Shown here piece by piece: positions 1-8,194 of a DNA stretch of 64,000 nucleotides. The position numbers were made by a program, and so were the translations under genes. Origin of the DNA: Streptomyces humi (GTDB lineage Bacteria; Actinomycetota; Actinomycetes; Streptomycetales; Streptomycetaceae); contig NZ_LBMU02000023.1 in the NCBI RefSeq assembly GCF_001005085.2, positions 1 to 64,000 of the forward strand, written 5' to 3'. How positions within the stretch are numbered: position 1 is the stretch's first letter; each line of letters opens with the position of its first letter. The notes beneath the pieces were generated by a model. The model saw nothing but the letters and a program-made list of their open reading frames with translations, was not told the origin of the DNA and did not search any database.

Positions 1-81
1 TGCGCCGGGTGAGGCAGGCGGTGGCCCCGCGAGCGCAGGATCACGGGACAGACCGCAGCACACCGCGGCGGGAGACGGCTC

Positions 82-279
82 ATGCACTACGAGATCCGCG
101 TCGAAGGGGCCATGTCGGAGACGCTGACCCAGGCCTTCCCGGAAATGGAACACGTCACGATGTCCGGCCAGACGGTCCTGTTCGGTCCCGTCATCGACGA
201 GGCACAGCTGTACGGCCTGCTGAACCGCTGCCTGTCACTCGGGCTGCGGGTCGTGGAGATGCGACGGCGCCCGGAGTGA
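82..279 (+). CDS. Small hypothetical protein (65 aa)
   Basis: A 65-residue soluble protein with no signal peptide or membrane segment. It starts at an ATG with a GGAG ribosome site 7 bases upstream. The composition (short beta/alpha pattern, acidic start, basic RRRPE end) suggests one small folded domain. It lies just upstream of a SHOCT-domain membrane protein, and the two are probably co-transcribed. I do not recognise the family with certainty and infer no function. The 81 bases before it carry no gene I can support. Confidence 0.6.
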   Translation: MHYEIRVEGAMSETLTQAFPEMEHVTMSGQTVLFGPVIDEAQLYGLLNRCLSLGLRVVEMRRRPE

Positions 280-433
280 CCGGGCGCGGCGGCCGCGGTG
301 CGGGAGACCGCCCCGGGCCGCCCCGGGCGGCGCACGATCACCCGCACAGGGTGAGGAACCCCGGCGTCCACCCTGCGCACCCTGAAACCGCAGAGCGCGG
401 CCGACCGGCCGGTGCCGTGGACGGAGGACACAA

Positions 434-904
434 ATGAGCGCACAGACCTACCTCGCGTACGACTATCCGCTGCTGAGCGCCTTCTGGACCATGCTGTGGC
501 TCTTCCTGTGGATCATGTGGCTCGTCCTGCTGTTCCGGGTCATCGTGGACATCTTCCGCGACGACTCGATGGGCGGCTGGGCCAAGGCCGGCTGGCTGGC
601 CCTCTGCATCGTGGTCCCGTTCCTGGGCGTTCTCGTCTACGTGATCGCCCGTGGCAAGGGCATGGGGCAGCGCGAGATCTCCCAGGCCCGCGACCAGCAG
701 AAGGCGTTCGAGTCCTACATCCGGCAGACCGCCCAGGGCGCCCCCGCCGGCACCAGCAGCGTCGACGAACTGGCCAGGCTCTCCGAGATGAAGTCCCGCG
801 GCGACATCTCGGACGAGGAGTTCCGCAGGGCCAAGGCACTGGTCCTGAGCGACGCCGGGCCGGCCCAGCGTTCCACCGCGGTGCCCACCACCCACGGGCG
901 CTGA
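434..904 (+). CDS. PLDc_N / SHOCT domain membrane protein
   Basis: 156 aa. Two hydrophobic segments (about residues 13-38 and 51-72) carry the pattern of the phospholipase D-nuclease N-terminal (PLDc_N) two-helix module. The C-terminal 40 residues contain a SHOCT motif (VDELARLSEMKSRGDISDEE, around residues 112-131), a short helical module found at the ends of many bacterial proteins. Such proteins sit in the membrane with the SHOCT tail in the cytoplasm; the role is unknown. The ATG has GGAGG 7 bases upstream. It follows a 65-residue hypothetical gene and precedes another small membrane protein gene by 58 bases, so the three may form one unit. Confidence 0.8.
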   Translation: MSAQTYLAYDYPLLSAFWTMLWLFLWIMWLVLLFRVIVDIFRDDSMGGWAKAGWLALCIVVPFLGVLVYVIARGKGMGQREISQARDQQKAFESYIRQTAQGAPAGTSSVDELARLSEMKSRGDISDEEFRRAKALVLSDAGPAQRSTAVPTTHGR

Positions 905-962
905 GCACACGACGAGAGACCGACGAGAACAGAGAACGACGAGAACGAATCGAGGCAGGCGC

Positions 963-1391
963 ATGACCGCGACACATCCCGCGCACCACCCGCACACCGC
1001 CAAGATGCAGTGGGCCGGCGGACTGACGGCCTTCTCCGCCGTCATGCTTATGATCGCCGGCCTGCTCGCGGTGTTCCGGGGCATCATGGCGATCGCACAG
1101 GACGACGTCTTCGTGACGACGCCCAACTACGTGTTCAAGTTCGACCTCACCAGCTGGGGCTGGATCCACCTGGTCCTGGGCGTGATCGCCGTGGTCGTCA
1201 GCATCGGCCTCTTCCAGCCCGCCGCGTGGGCCCGCGGCGCCGGTGTGGCCATCGCCGCGCTGGTGATCATCGCCAACTTCCTGTCCCTGCCGTACTACCC
1301 GGTGTGGTCCGTGGTGATGATCGCGCTGTCCGGATTCATCATCTGGGCACTGTGCGTGGTGCGGAGCGACGACTCCGCGGACACCGCCTGA
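963..1391 (+). CDS. DUF7144-type four-helix membrane protein
   Basis: 142 aa with four predicted membrane helices (about residues 18-42, 63-83, 87-107 and 111-131). It matches, from memory, the small actinobacterial family now called DUF7144, whose members show conserved W, F and D residues in the first extracellular loop (here FKFDLTSWGWIHL). Function is unknown; such genes are often stress-linked. The ATG has GAGG at a usual distance. It is convergent with the LysR gene, with a palindromic terminator between them. Confidence 0.7.
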   Translation: MTATHPAHHPHTAKMQWAGGLTAFSAVMLMIAGLLAVFRGIMAIAQDDVFVTTPNYVFKFDLTSWGWIHLVLGVIAVVVSIGLFQPAAWARGAGVAIAALVIIANFLSLPYYPVWSVVMIALSGFIIWALCVVRSDDSADTA

Positions 1392-1403
1392 CGGCGCGGG
1401 CGC

Positions 1404-1419
1404 GAGGGCCGCGGCCCTC
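1404..1419. terminator. Palindromic terminator between convergent genes
   Basis: GAGGGCCGCGGCCCTC is a perfect 16-base palindrome in the 76-base gap between the DUF7144-type gene and the LysR gene. A second, imperfect stem (1436-1445 with 1461-1469) runs into the LysR stop codon. Neither has a clear T tract, as is usual in this GC-rich genus. The convergent setting supports a terminator role. Confidence 0.5.
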
Positions 1420-1467
1420 TCCGTCCGCGCCGCCCGAGGGGCCTGTCGCCTCAGCCGCGGCAGGCCC

Positions 1468-2349
1468 TCAGGCGGTGCCGGCGGGGATCAGGTGGGTCCG
1501 GGCCGCGCGGTGGAACGCCGGGAACAGCGGATGGCGGTGGCCGGCCCGGGCGGCGAGGACCACCTGGAGGGGGTCCGCGTCCTCGACCGGGACGGCGGCG
1601 ATGTCCGGCCGCAGGTGGCCCGCGAAACCGGCGGGCGCCAGGGACACCACCTCACCGCTCGCCACCAGCTCCAGCTTGTCCTCCAGGGTCTCCACCACGG
1701 GACCCGGACGGGTGTGGCCGGCGGGATTCGCCCCGATCCGGTCCGCGCCGGTGAAGCGGGGGAGCGGCTCGTCCGAGAAGTCCGCGAGGGTGACCGACTC
1801 CTTGCCCGCCAGCCGGTGCCCGAGCGGCACCAGCAGGATTCGCGGTTCGTCGTGGAGGACCGTGACGTCCAGGCCGTCGGCGGCGAACAGGAACCGGGTC
1901 ACCACCACGTCGACCCGGTGGTCCAGCAGCGCTGCGCGCGGGTCGTTCCAGTCGAGGTGCTGGGCGCGGACGTCGGCCTCCGGATGCCGGTGGCGCAGCT
2001 CGCGGACGGCCGGGGTGACGATCGTGTGCGTGGTGAACCCGACGGTGTACGGCCCCTGCCCGGCGGCCGACCGGGCGCTCGCGGCGGCCCGGCCCGCGGT
2101 CCGCAGCAGCTCCCGCGCCTGGGGCAGGAAGACCTCCCCGGCCCCGGTGAGCCGCGTCCCGCGCGGGCCGCGGTCCAGCAGCGGCGCCCCCAACTGCCGC
2201 TCCAGGCGCCGGATCTGACGGCTCAGCGACGGCTGCGCGAGATGCAGCGCGTCGGCCGCGCGACCGAAGTGCAGTTCCTCGGCGACGACGGTGAAGTAGC
2301 GCACCAGGCGTAGCTCCAGGTCCACCGGCGGTACGGGGGAATCGGACAC
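1468..2349 (-). CDS. LysR family transcriptional regulator
   Basis: 293 aa. The first 65 residues form the LysR winged helix-turn-helix (LRLVRYFTVVAEELHFGRAA, then LAQPSLSRQIRRLE). The rest is the periplasmic-binding-protein-like effector domain with two alpha/beta lobes. The start is GTG (VSDSPVPP). It is divergent from an NAD(P)-binding SDR gene across 178 bases, and LysR proteins commonly control the divergent neighbour, so that gene is the likely target. The ligand cannot be told from sequence. Confidence 0.9.
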   Translation of the reverse strand: MSDSPVPPVDLELRLVRYFTVVAEELHFGRAADALHLAQPSLSRQIRRLERQLGAPLLDRGPRGTRLTGAGEVFLPQARELLRTAGRAAASARSAAGQGPYTVGFTTHTIVTPAVRELRHRHPEADVRAQHLDWNDPRAALLDHRVDVVVTRFLFAADGLDVTVLHDEPRILLVPLGHRLAGKESVTLADFSDEPLPRFTGADRIGANPAGHTRPGPVVETLEDKLELVASGEVVSLAPAGFAGHLRPDIAAVPVEDADPLQVVLAARAGHRHPLFPAFHRAARTHLIPAGTA

Positions 2350-2527
2350 CCTGCGACTCTACCTCCGCCCCGGTACGGCCGGCCGTGAGCAGCGGCCCGG
2401 CCGGTGTGAGCTGTGGTCATGACCGGGCGGGCAACACCGGGTGCGGAACAGGTCTTGGACCCGGCACCGGCGCCGGGCGCACGCTGACGTCATCCCAACA
2501 GATCCACTCTCCCTGAGGTGATGTGTC

Positions 2528-3415
2528 ATGCGTGTGTTCGTCACCGGCGCCACCGGCTTCATCGGCAGCGCGGTGGTCCGCGAACTGCTCGGCGCCGGGC
2601 ACCGGGTGCTCGGCCTGGCCCGCTCGGACGCGGCCGAGAAGGCCCTGAAGGAGGCGGGGGCGCAGGCGTACCGCGGCGACCTGGACGACGTCGACGGGCT
2701 GCGGACCGCGGCCGCCGGGGCGGACGGGGTGGTCCACACCGGCTTCAACCACGACTTCTCCGACCCGCACGGCGCCCTGCGCACCGAACTCGCCGCCCTG
2801 GCCGCTTTCGGCGACGCCCTCGCCGGCTCCGGCCGCCCCCTCGTCATCAGCTCCGTGACCGGCCTGCTCACCCCCGGCCGCGTCGGCACCGAGGCCGACG
2901 GACCCGATCCCGCCGCGCCCGGCGCGCACCGTGGCGAGCCGGAGCGGGCCGCCCTGGCCATGGCCGGCCGCGGGGTCCGGGTGAGCGCGGTCCGGCTGCC
3001 CTCGGTGCACGGGGCGGGCGACCACGCGTTCCTGCCGGCGCTCATCGGCATCGCCCGCGACAAGGGCGTCGCCGCCTACCTCGACGAGGGGACCGACCGC
3101 TGGTCCTCCGTGCACCGCCTCGACGCCGCCGCGCTCTACCGCCGGGCCCTGGAGGCGGCCCCGGCCGGTGCCGTGCTGCACGCGGTCGCCGAGGACGACG
3201 TACGGCTCCGTGACATCGCCGAGGTCATCGGGCGCCGCCTCGCGGTGCCGGTGGTGTCCCTGCCGAGGGCGGAGGCGGCCGGCCACTTCGGCTGGCTCGG
3301 CCGCTTCGTCGGCAACGACAACCCGACGTCCGCCGCCGCCACCAGGCAGCGCTACGACTGGCACCCGGAGCAGCCGGGGCTCCTCGCCGACCTCGACCAG
3401 GACCACTACTTCTGA
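2528..3415 (+). CDS. SDR family NAD(P)-dependent epimerase/reductase
   Basis: 295 aa atypical short-chain dehydrogenase. The Rossmann nucleotide site is at the N-terminus (VTGATGFIGSAVVRELLGAG, GxxGxxG), followed by a D/R-containing second strand. The usual YxxxK catalytic pair is not clear: at the expected place the chain reads AHRGEPERAAL. This is seen in the extended/atypical NAD-epimerase-like SDRs of actinomycetes. The ATG follows a GAGGTGA ribosome site. It is divergent from the LysR gene, its probable regulator. The substrate is unknown. Confidence 0.85.
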   Translation: MRVFVTGATGFIGSAVVRELLGAGHRVLGLARSDAAEKALKEAGAQAYRGDLDDVDGLRTAAAGADGVVHTGFNHDFSDPHGALRTELAALAAFGDALAGSGRPLVISSVTGLLTPGRVGTEADGPDPAAPGAHRGEPERAALAMAGRGVRVSAVRLPSVHGAGDHAFLPALIGIARDKGVAAYLDEGTDRWSSVHRLDAAALYRRALEAAPAGAVLHAVAEDDVRLRDIAEVIGRRLAVPVVSLPRAEAAGHFGWLGRFVGNDNPTSAAATRQRYDWHPEQPGLLADLDQDHYF

Positions 3416-3496
3416 GCCTCCCGCGGTCCGAGGTCAGTCCACCTTCGTGTCGGATTCCCGCCAGCATCGGCCACCGCCGTGGTCGATGCTGGACCC

Positions 3497-4975
3497 ATGC
3501 AGAAAGGGATGCACCTCGACCGTGAGCACTGCGTACGGGCCGTGCAGTCGAAGGACGCTCGGTTCGACGGCTGGTTCTTCACCGCGGTCCTGACCACCCG
3601 GATCTACTGCCGGCCCAGCTGCCCGGTGGTACCGCCCAAACCCGCCAACATGACGTTCTACCCGAGTGCCGCCGCCTGCCAGCAGGCCGGCTTCCGGGCC
3701 TGCAAACGCTGCCGCCCCGACACCAGCCCCGGCTCCCCGGAGTGGAACCAGCGCGCCGACCTGGTCGCCCGCGCCATGCGGCTGATCGCCGACGGGGTCG
3801 TCGACCGCGAGGGCGTACCCGGCCTCGCCGGCCGCCTCGGCTACAGCCCCCGGCAGGTGGAACGCCAGCTGCTCGCCGAACTCGGCGCCGGTCCGCTGGC
3901 CCTGGCCCGCGCCCAACGCGCCCAGACCGCACGTCTGTTGATCGAGACGACCGCCCTGCCGATGGCGGAGATCGCCTTCGCGGCCGGCTTCTCCTCGATC
4001 CGCACCTTCAACGACACCGTCCGTGAGGTCTTCGCGCTCTCCCCGACCGAACTGCGCGCCCGCCGCCCCAGGTCGGCACAACTGGCCCCCGGCACGCTCA
4101 CCCTCCGTCTCCCGTTCCGCGCCCCCCTCAACCCCGACAACCTCTTCGGCCACCTCGCGGCCACCGCCGTGCCCGGCGTCGAGGAGTGGCGGGACGGCGC
4201 CTACCGGCGGACCCTGCGGCTGCCCTACGGCCACGGCATCGCCGCCCTCACCCCGGGACCCGACCACATCGCCTGCCGGCTCACCCTCAGCGACCTGCGG
4301 GACCTGCCCGTCGCCATCAGCCGCTGCCGTCGGCTGCTCGACCTGGACGCCGACCCGGTCGCCGTGGACGACCAGTTGCGCTCGGACCCGGTCCTGGCCC
4401 CGCTGGTGGACAAGGCGCCGGGGCGGCGGGTGCCGCGCACGGTCGACGAGGCCGAGTTCGCGGTCCGGGCCGTGCTCGGCCAACAGGTCTCCACCGCCGC
4501 CGCCCGCACCCACGCGGCCCGTCTGGTGACGGCCCACGGCACCCCCGTCGACGACCCCGAGGGCGGCCTGACCCACCTCTTCCCGTCCCCCGAGGCCCTC
4601 GCCGAGGTGCCCCCCGAGTCACTGGCGATGCCCCGCACCCGCCGGACCACCTTCACCACGCTGGTCGCCCGACTGGCCGACGGCACCCTCCACCTGGGCG
4701 TGGAGAGCGACTGGGCGGAGGCCCGCGCCAGGCTCCTCTCCCTCCCCGGCTTCGGCCCCTGGACGGTCGACGTCATCGCCATGCGGGCCCTCGGCGACCC
4801 CGACGCCTTCCTCCCCACCGACCTCGGCATCCGCCGTGCCGCCCAGGAGCTGGGCCTGCCCGGCACCCCGGCCGCCCTCACCGCCCGCGCCGCGGCCTGG
4901 CGCCCCTGGCGGGCCTACGCCGTCCAGTACCTGTGGGCGACCGACAGCCACCCCATCAACTTCCTTCCCGTGTAA
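3497..4975 (+). CDS. alkA: Ada-AlkA fusion: methylphosphotriester-sensing regulator and 3-methyladenine DNA glycosylase
   Basis: 492 aa, three functions in one chain. Residues 1-80 are an Ada-type zinc domain with four cysteines at 38, 42, 69 and 72 (YCRPSC and CKRCRPD). The numbering equals that of E. coli Ada, which supports this ATG over the GTG at 3479 and the ATG at 3509. Residues about 90-190 are an AraC-type HTH. Residues about 200-490 are the AlkA N-terminal lobe and HhH-GPD glycosylase domain, with LPGFGPWTVDVIAMR as the hairpin and DAFLPTD giving the catalytic aspartate. It should sense methylphosphotriesters, activate transcription and excise alkylated bases. Ogt follows after 10 bases. 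There is no clear ribosome site, so the message may be leaderless. Confidence 0.92.
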   Translation: MQKGMHLDREHCVRAVQSKDARFDGWFFTAVLTTRIYCRPSCPVVPPKPANMTFYPSAAACQQAGFRACKRCRPDTSPGSPEWNQRADLVARAMRLIADGVVDREGVPGLAGRLGYSPRQVERQLLAELGAGPLALARAQRAQTARLLIETTALPMAEIAFAAGFSSIRTFNDTVREVFALSPTELRARRPRSAQLAPGTLTLRLPFRAPLNPDNLFGHLAATAVPGVEEWRDGAYRRTLRLPYGHGIAALTPGPDHIACRLTLSDLRDLPVAISRCRRLLDLDADPVAVDDQLRSDPVLAPLVDKAPGRRVPRTVDEAEFAVRAVLGQQVSTAAARTHAARLVTAHGTPVDDPEGGLTHLFPSPEALAEVPPESLAMPRTRRTTFTTLVARLADGTLHLGVESDWAEARARLLSLPGFGPWTVDVIAMRALGDPDAFLPTDLGIRRAAQELGLPGTPAALTARAAAWRPWRAYAVQYLWATDSHPINFLPV

Positions 4976-4985
4976 GGACCCCGCC

Positions 4986-5468
4986 GTGAAGAACCACACC
5001 GTCACCGACAGCCCCTACGGCCCCCTCACCCTGGTCGCCGAGGACGGCACCCTGTGCGGCCTCTACATGGAGGACCAGCGCCACCGCCCGCCCGAGGAGA
5101 CCTTCGGCGACCGCCACGACGGCCTCTTCGCCGAGGCCGAGGAACAGCTCACGGCCTACTTCGCGGGCGAGTTGAAGGAGTTCACCCTCGAACTCCGGCT
5201 GAACGGCACCCCGTTCCAGCGGAGCGTCTGGGACCAGCTGACCCGGATCCCGTACGGCGAGACCCGCAGCTACGGCGAACTCGCCGACGCCCTCGGCAGC
5301 CCCCGGGCCTCCCGTGCGGTCGGCCTCGCCAACGGCCGCAATCCCGTCGGCATCATCGTCCCCTGCCACCGCGTGATCGGCGCCGACGGCAACCTCACCG
5401 GCTACGGCGGCGGCCTGCCCCGCAAACAGCGCCTCCTGGACTTCGAACGGGGCGCGGGTCTCTTCTAG
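4986..5468 (+). CDS. ogt: Methylated-DNA--protein-cysteine S-methyltransferase
   Basis: 160 aa. It removes O6-alkyl groups from guanine by irreversible transfer to its own cysteine. The active-site motif PCHRVI is at about residues 128-133, followed by the conserved GYGGGLPRKQRLL. The winged helix motif TPFQRSVWDQLTRIPYGETR precedes it. The GTG start at 4986 fits the family N-terminus (KNHTVTDSPYGPLTLVAEDG) and lies 10 bases after the alkA stop, so the two are one adaptive-response operon. Its stop TAG overlaps the stop of the convergent sirtuin gene in a shared CTAG. Confidence 0.95.
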   Translation: MKNHTVTDSPYGPLTLVAEDGTLCGLYMEDQRHRPPEETFGDRHDGLFAEAEEQLTAYFAGELKEFTLELRLNGTPFQRSVWDQLTRIPYGETRSYGELADALGSPRASRAVGLANGRNPVGIIVPCHRVIGADGNLTGYGGGLPRKQRLLDFERGAGLF

Positions 5469-6193
5469 CGGGCCCGCAGTTCCGCGAGCAGCTTCGGCAG
5501 CGCCCCGCCGATCGGCTCCCGCACGATCTCGTCGGCCAGGTCGTCGTACGGCGTCGGTTCGGCGTTGACGATGACCAGCCGGGCGCCGTGGTCGGCGGCG
5601 ACGCCCGCGAGCCCGGCGGCCGGCTGCACCTGGAGGCTGCTGCCCACCGCCACGAACACCGTGCAGGCCTTGCTGACGGCGAGCGCGTCACCGAGGACGA
5701 CCGGGTCGAGGCGTTCGCCGAACATCACGGTCGCCGGTTTCAGGACGCCCCCGCACTCCAGGCACGGCGGATCCGCCTCACCGGCCTCGACCCGGGCGAG
5801 CGCGTCCGCCATCGGCCCCCGGGCACGGCACCGCGTGCACACCACGGCGCGCGCCGTACCGTGCAGTTCGAGGACCTTGCGGGCGGGCATCCCCGCGAGC
5901 TGGTGCAGCCCGTCCACGTTCTGCGTGATGACCCGTACCGGCGTCCCCGATTTCTCGAGTGCGGCGACGGCCAGGTGCGCCGCGTTCGGCTCGGCCCGCA
6001 GCGCCCCGGTCCTGAGCCGCATCTCCCAGGACCGGCGCCGGATCTCGGGATCCCCCATGTAGTACTCGTACGTCACGAGCTTCTCGGCACCGGGGTCCTT
6101 CCGCCACAGCCCGTCGGGACCGCGGTAGTCGGGGATCCCGGAATCGGTCGAGACGCCGGCGCCGCTGAGGACGGCGACGAGGGGCTTGGTCAT
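5465..6193 (-). CDS. NAD-dependent protein deacylase, SIR2 family
   Basis: 242 aa sirtuin. NAD site: GAGVSTDSGIPDYRG at residues 10-24, then TQNVDGLHQ. The catalytic histidine is in ELHGTA. The four zinc cysteines are in CTRC and CLEC. It removes acyl groups from lysines and releases nicotinamide and O-acyl-ADP-ribose. The ATG at 6193 gives the normal family start (MTKPLVAVLSGAG); an in-frame extension to 6271 has no family match. Upstream by 79 bases on the same strand lies the broken Nudix gene, so both may have shared a transcript. Streptomyces carries more than one sirtuin; this is likely the SCO6464-type enzyme (from memory). Confidence 0.93.
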   Translation of the reverse strand: MTKPLVAVLSGAGVSTDSGIPDYRGPDGLWRKDPGAEKLVTYEYYMGDPEIRRRSWEMRLRTGALRAEPNAAHLAVAALEKSGTPVRVITQNVDGLHQLAGMPARKVLELHGTARAVVCTRCRARGPMADALARVEAGEADPPCLECGGVLKPATVMFGERLDPVVLGDALAVSKACTVFVAVGSSLQVQPAAGLAGVAADHGARLVIVNAEPTPYDDLADEIVREPIGGALPKLLAELRAR

Positions 6194-6272
6194 GTGGTCG
6201 AGGGTAGGGCGGGGCGGCCGGCGGCTGCGAGCGGATATCGGCGGGGACGACCGCCGGCACCGGCGCCGCAAT

Positions 6273-6768
6273 TCACCCGACCCGGTGACCGTTCTCCAGC
6301 TCCACCGGGCCCGAGCCGTCGGTGACGGCGTCCAGTGCGATCAGCACCCGGCGGCCGAGGGCACCGGCCAGATGGTCGGGGATCCGCTCGCGGGGGACCA
6401 GCCGCCAGGACAGCAGTTCCTCCTCCTGGAGGGTGATCGCCGCCAGGTCGGCGTCGGTGAGGACGCCGCCGTCGTACACGTACGCCACGACGGGCGGCCG
6501 GTCCGTGCCGTGCAACCCAGTCCACCGTCAGCAGCCGGCCCATCGGCCGGTCCAGGCCGATCTCCTCCAGGGTCTCCCGGCGGGCGCCCTGACGCGGGGT
6601 CTCGCCGTCGTCGGACTCGACGGTGCCGCCCGGCAGAGCCCAGCCCTCCCGGTAGTTGGGCTCCACGAGCAGCACCCGGCCCTCGGTGTCCCGGAAGAGC
6701 GCGGCGGCCCCGGCGAGGATCCGGGGGAGGCTCGCGATGTACGCGGCGTACGAGTCGGTGGTGGTCAC
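6273..6768 (-). pseudogene. Nudix hydrolase, frameshifted
   Basis: The first part (start at 6768, MTTTDSYAAYIASLPRI) contains the Nudix box start GGTVESDDGETPRQGARRE followed by TLEEIG, complete with the REx2EExG core. After LLTVDW near 6515-6520 the frame leaves the family. The rest (HGTDRPPVVAYVYDGG to the stop at 6273) continues in another frame. The total is 496 bases, one more than a multiple of three, so one base is extra or two are missing. Nudix enzymes hydrolyse nucleoside diphosphates linked to other groups. The gene is either broken in this strain or carries a sequence error; the Nudix box itself is intact. Confidence 0.8.
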
Positions 6769-6813
6769 CCAGGAAGGGTAACGAGGACGGCCCCGCCGGC
6801 AGCCCGCCGAACC

Positions 6814-6893
6814 GGTCCGTCTCCCGCCGGGCCGGTCCGTCTCCCGCCGGGCCGGTCCGTCTCCCGCCGGGCCGGTCCGTCTCCCGCCGGGCC
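6814..6893. repeat. Tandem repeat, 4 x 20 bp
   Basis: Four identical head-to-tail copies of GGTCCGTCTCCCGCCGGGCC lie between the divergent Nudix gene (start 6768) and the glycerate kinase gene (start 7054). The 20-base period is not a multiple of three, so it is not a protein repeat. The array occupies the shared promoter region of two genes. Confidence 0.9.
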
Positions 6894-7053
6894 GGGCGGC
6901 TCCCCGGCGCGCTCTCCCAGCGCCTTCCCAGGCGGCTCCCAGCCACCTCCCAGGCTTCGGACGGGGAATGACGGGGAGGGCGTCCTCCGGTTAAGGTCGC
7001 AGCGGCGCGACTGGCCTTGACGTGCGCGAGGCCCGGAGAGCAAGGGGATACAG

Positions 7054-8184
7054 GTGACACAGCGCGTGCTCATCGCCGCGGACAAGTTCAAGGGCTCGCT
7101 GACGGCCGTACAGGTCGCCGAGCGGGTCACGGCGGGACTGCGGCGGGTCGTGCCCGGCCTCGACGTGGCGGCCCTGCCCGTCGCCGACGGCGGGGACGGC
7201 ACGGTGGCCGCGGCCGTCGCGGCCGGTTTCGAACGGCACGAGCGGCTGGTCGCCGGGCCGCTGGGGCAGGAGGTCACCGCCGCGTTCGCGCTGCGCGGCG
7301 ACACCGCCGTCGTGGAGATGGCCGAGGCCAGCGGACTTCAGCGGCTGCCCCGCGGCGTCTTCGCGCCCCTCACGGCCTCCACCTACGGCTCCGGCGAGCT
7401 GCTGCGGGCCGCGCTGGACGCGGGTGCCCGCACGATCGTCTTCGGCGTCGGCGGCAGTGCCACGACCGACGGCGGCGCCGGGATGCTGGCCGCGCTCGGC
7501 GCCCGCTTCCTGGACGAGGACGGCGAACCGGTGCCGCCGGGCGGCGGTGCCCTCGCCGGACTGGCCCGCGCGGACCTGTCCGGGCTGGACCCGCGGCTCG
7601 CCGCCGTCGACCTGGTCCTCGCGAGCGACGTCGACAACCCGCTGACCGGCCCGAAGGGCGCGCCCGCGGTGTACGGGCCGCAGAAGGGTGCCTCGCCGGA
7701 CGACGTGGAGCTGCTGGACGCCGCGCTGGCCAACTTCGCGAAGGTCCTGGAGACCGAGGTCGGCCCGCGTGCCGCCGAGTACGCGGCCGCGCCGGGTGCC
7801 GGTGCGGCCGGCGGCATCGGCTACGGCGCGCTGCTGCTCGGCGCGCGGTTCCGGGCCGGCATCGAGGTCATGCTCGACGTGCTGGGCTTCGCGCCGGCGC
7901 TCGCGGGAGCCACGCTCGTCATCACCGGCGAGGGCTCGCTGGACGAGCAGACGCTGCACGGGAAGGCGCCGGCCGGCGTGGCGGCCGCCGCCCGCGCCGC
8001 CGACAAGGAGGTCGTCGCGGTGTGCGGCCGCCTGACCCTGCCCCCGGAGGCACTCGGCCGGGCCGGGATCCGCCGCGCCTACCCGCTGACCGAGGTGGAG
8101 CCGGACGTGGTGAAGTGCATCGCCGACGCCGGCCCGATCCTGGAGCGTGTGGCGGAGCAGATCGCCCGGGACTTTCTGACCTGA
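7054..8184 (+). CDS. Glycerate kinase
   Basis: 376 aa, full length for the GlxK/GckA type-I glycerate kinase family. It phosphorylates D-glycerate with ATP, a step in glyoxylate and serine catabolism. Motifs: DKFKGSLTA near residue 10, PVADGGDGT near 45, GVGGSATTDGGAGMLAALG around 131-149, and the C-terminal ITGEGSLDEQT followed by GKAPAGVA. The GTG start is used; it is preceded by an AAGGGG-type site. The gene is convergent with the alpha/beta hydrolase, with 10 bases between stops. Glyoxylate made by the ethylmalonyl-CoA pathway nearby could feed this route, but that is inference. Confidence 0.93.
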   Translation: MTQRVLIAADKFKGSLTAVQVAERVTAGLRRVVPGLDVAALPVADGGDGTVAAAVAAGFERHERLVAGPLGQEVTAAFALRGDTAVVEMAEASGLQRLPRGVFAPLTASTYGSGELLRAALDAGARTIVFGVGGSATTDGGAGMLAALGARFLDEDGEPVPPGGGALAGLARADLSGLDPRLAAVDLVLASDVDNPLTGPKGAPAVYGPQKGASPDDVELLDAALANFAKVLETEVGPRAAEYAAAPGAGAAGGIGYGALLLGARFRAGIEVMLDVLGFAPALAGATLVITGEGSLDEQTLHGKAPAGVAAAARAADKEVVAVCGRLTLPPEALGRAGIRRAYPLTEVEPDVVKCIADAGPILERVAEQIARDFLT

Positions 8185-8194
8185 GGCCCGGGGG

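Noticed and set aside
9..437. Open frame of 142 residues overlapping the first two genes
   Set aside because: Arg/Pro/Gly-rich shadow frame of the small hypothetical protein gene; third-position base use does not fit a gene.
6814..6893. CRISPR array
   Set aside because: Repeats are head to tail without spacers and no cas genes are present.
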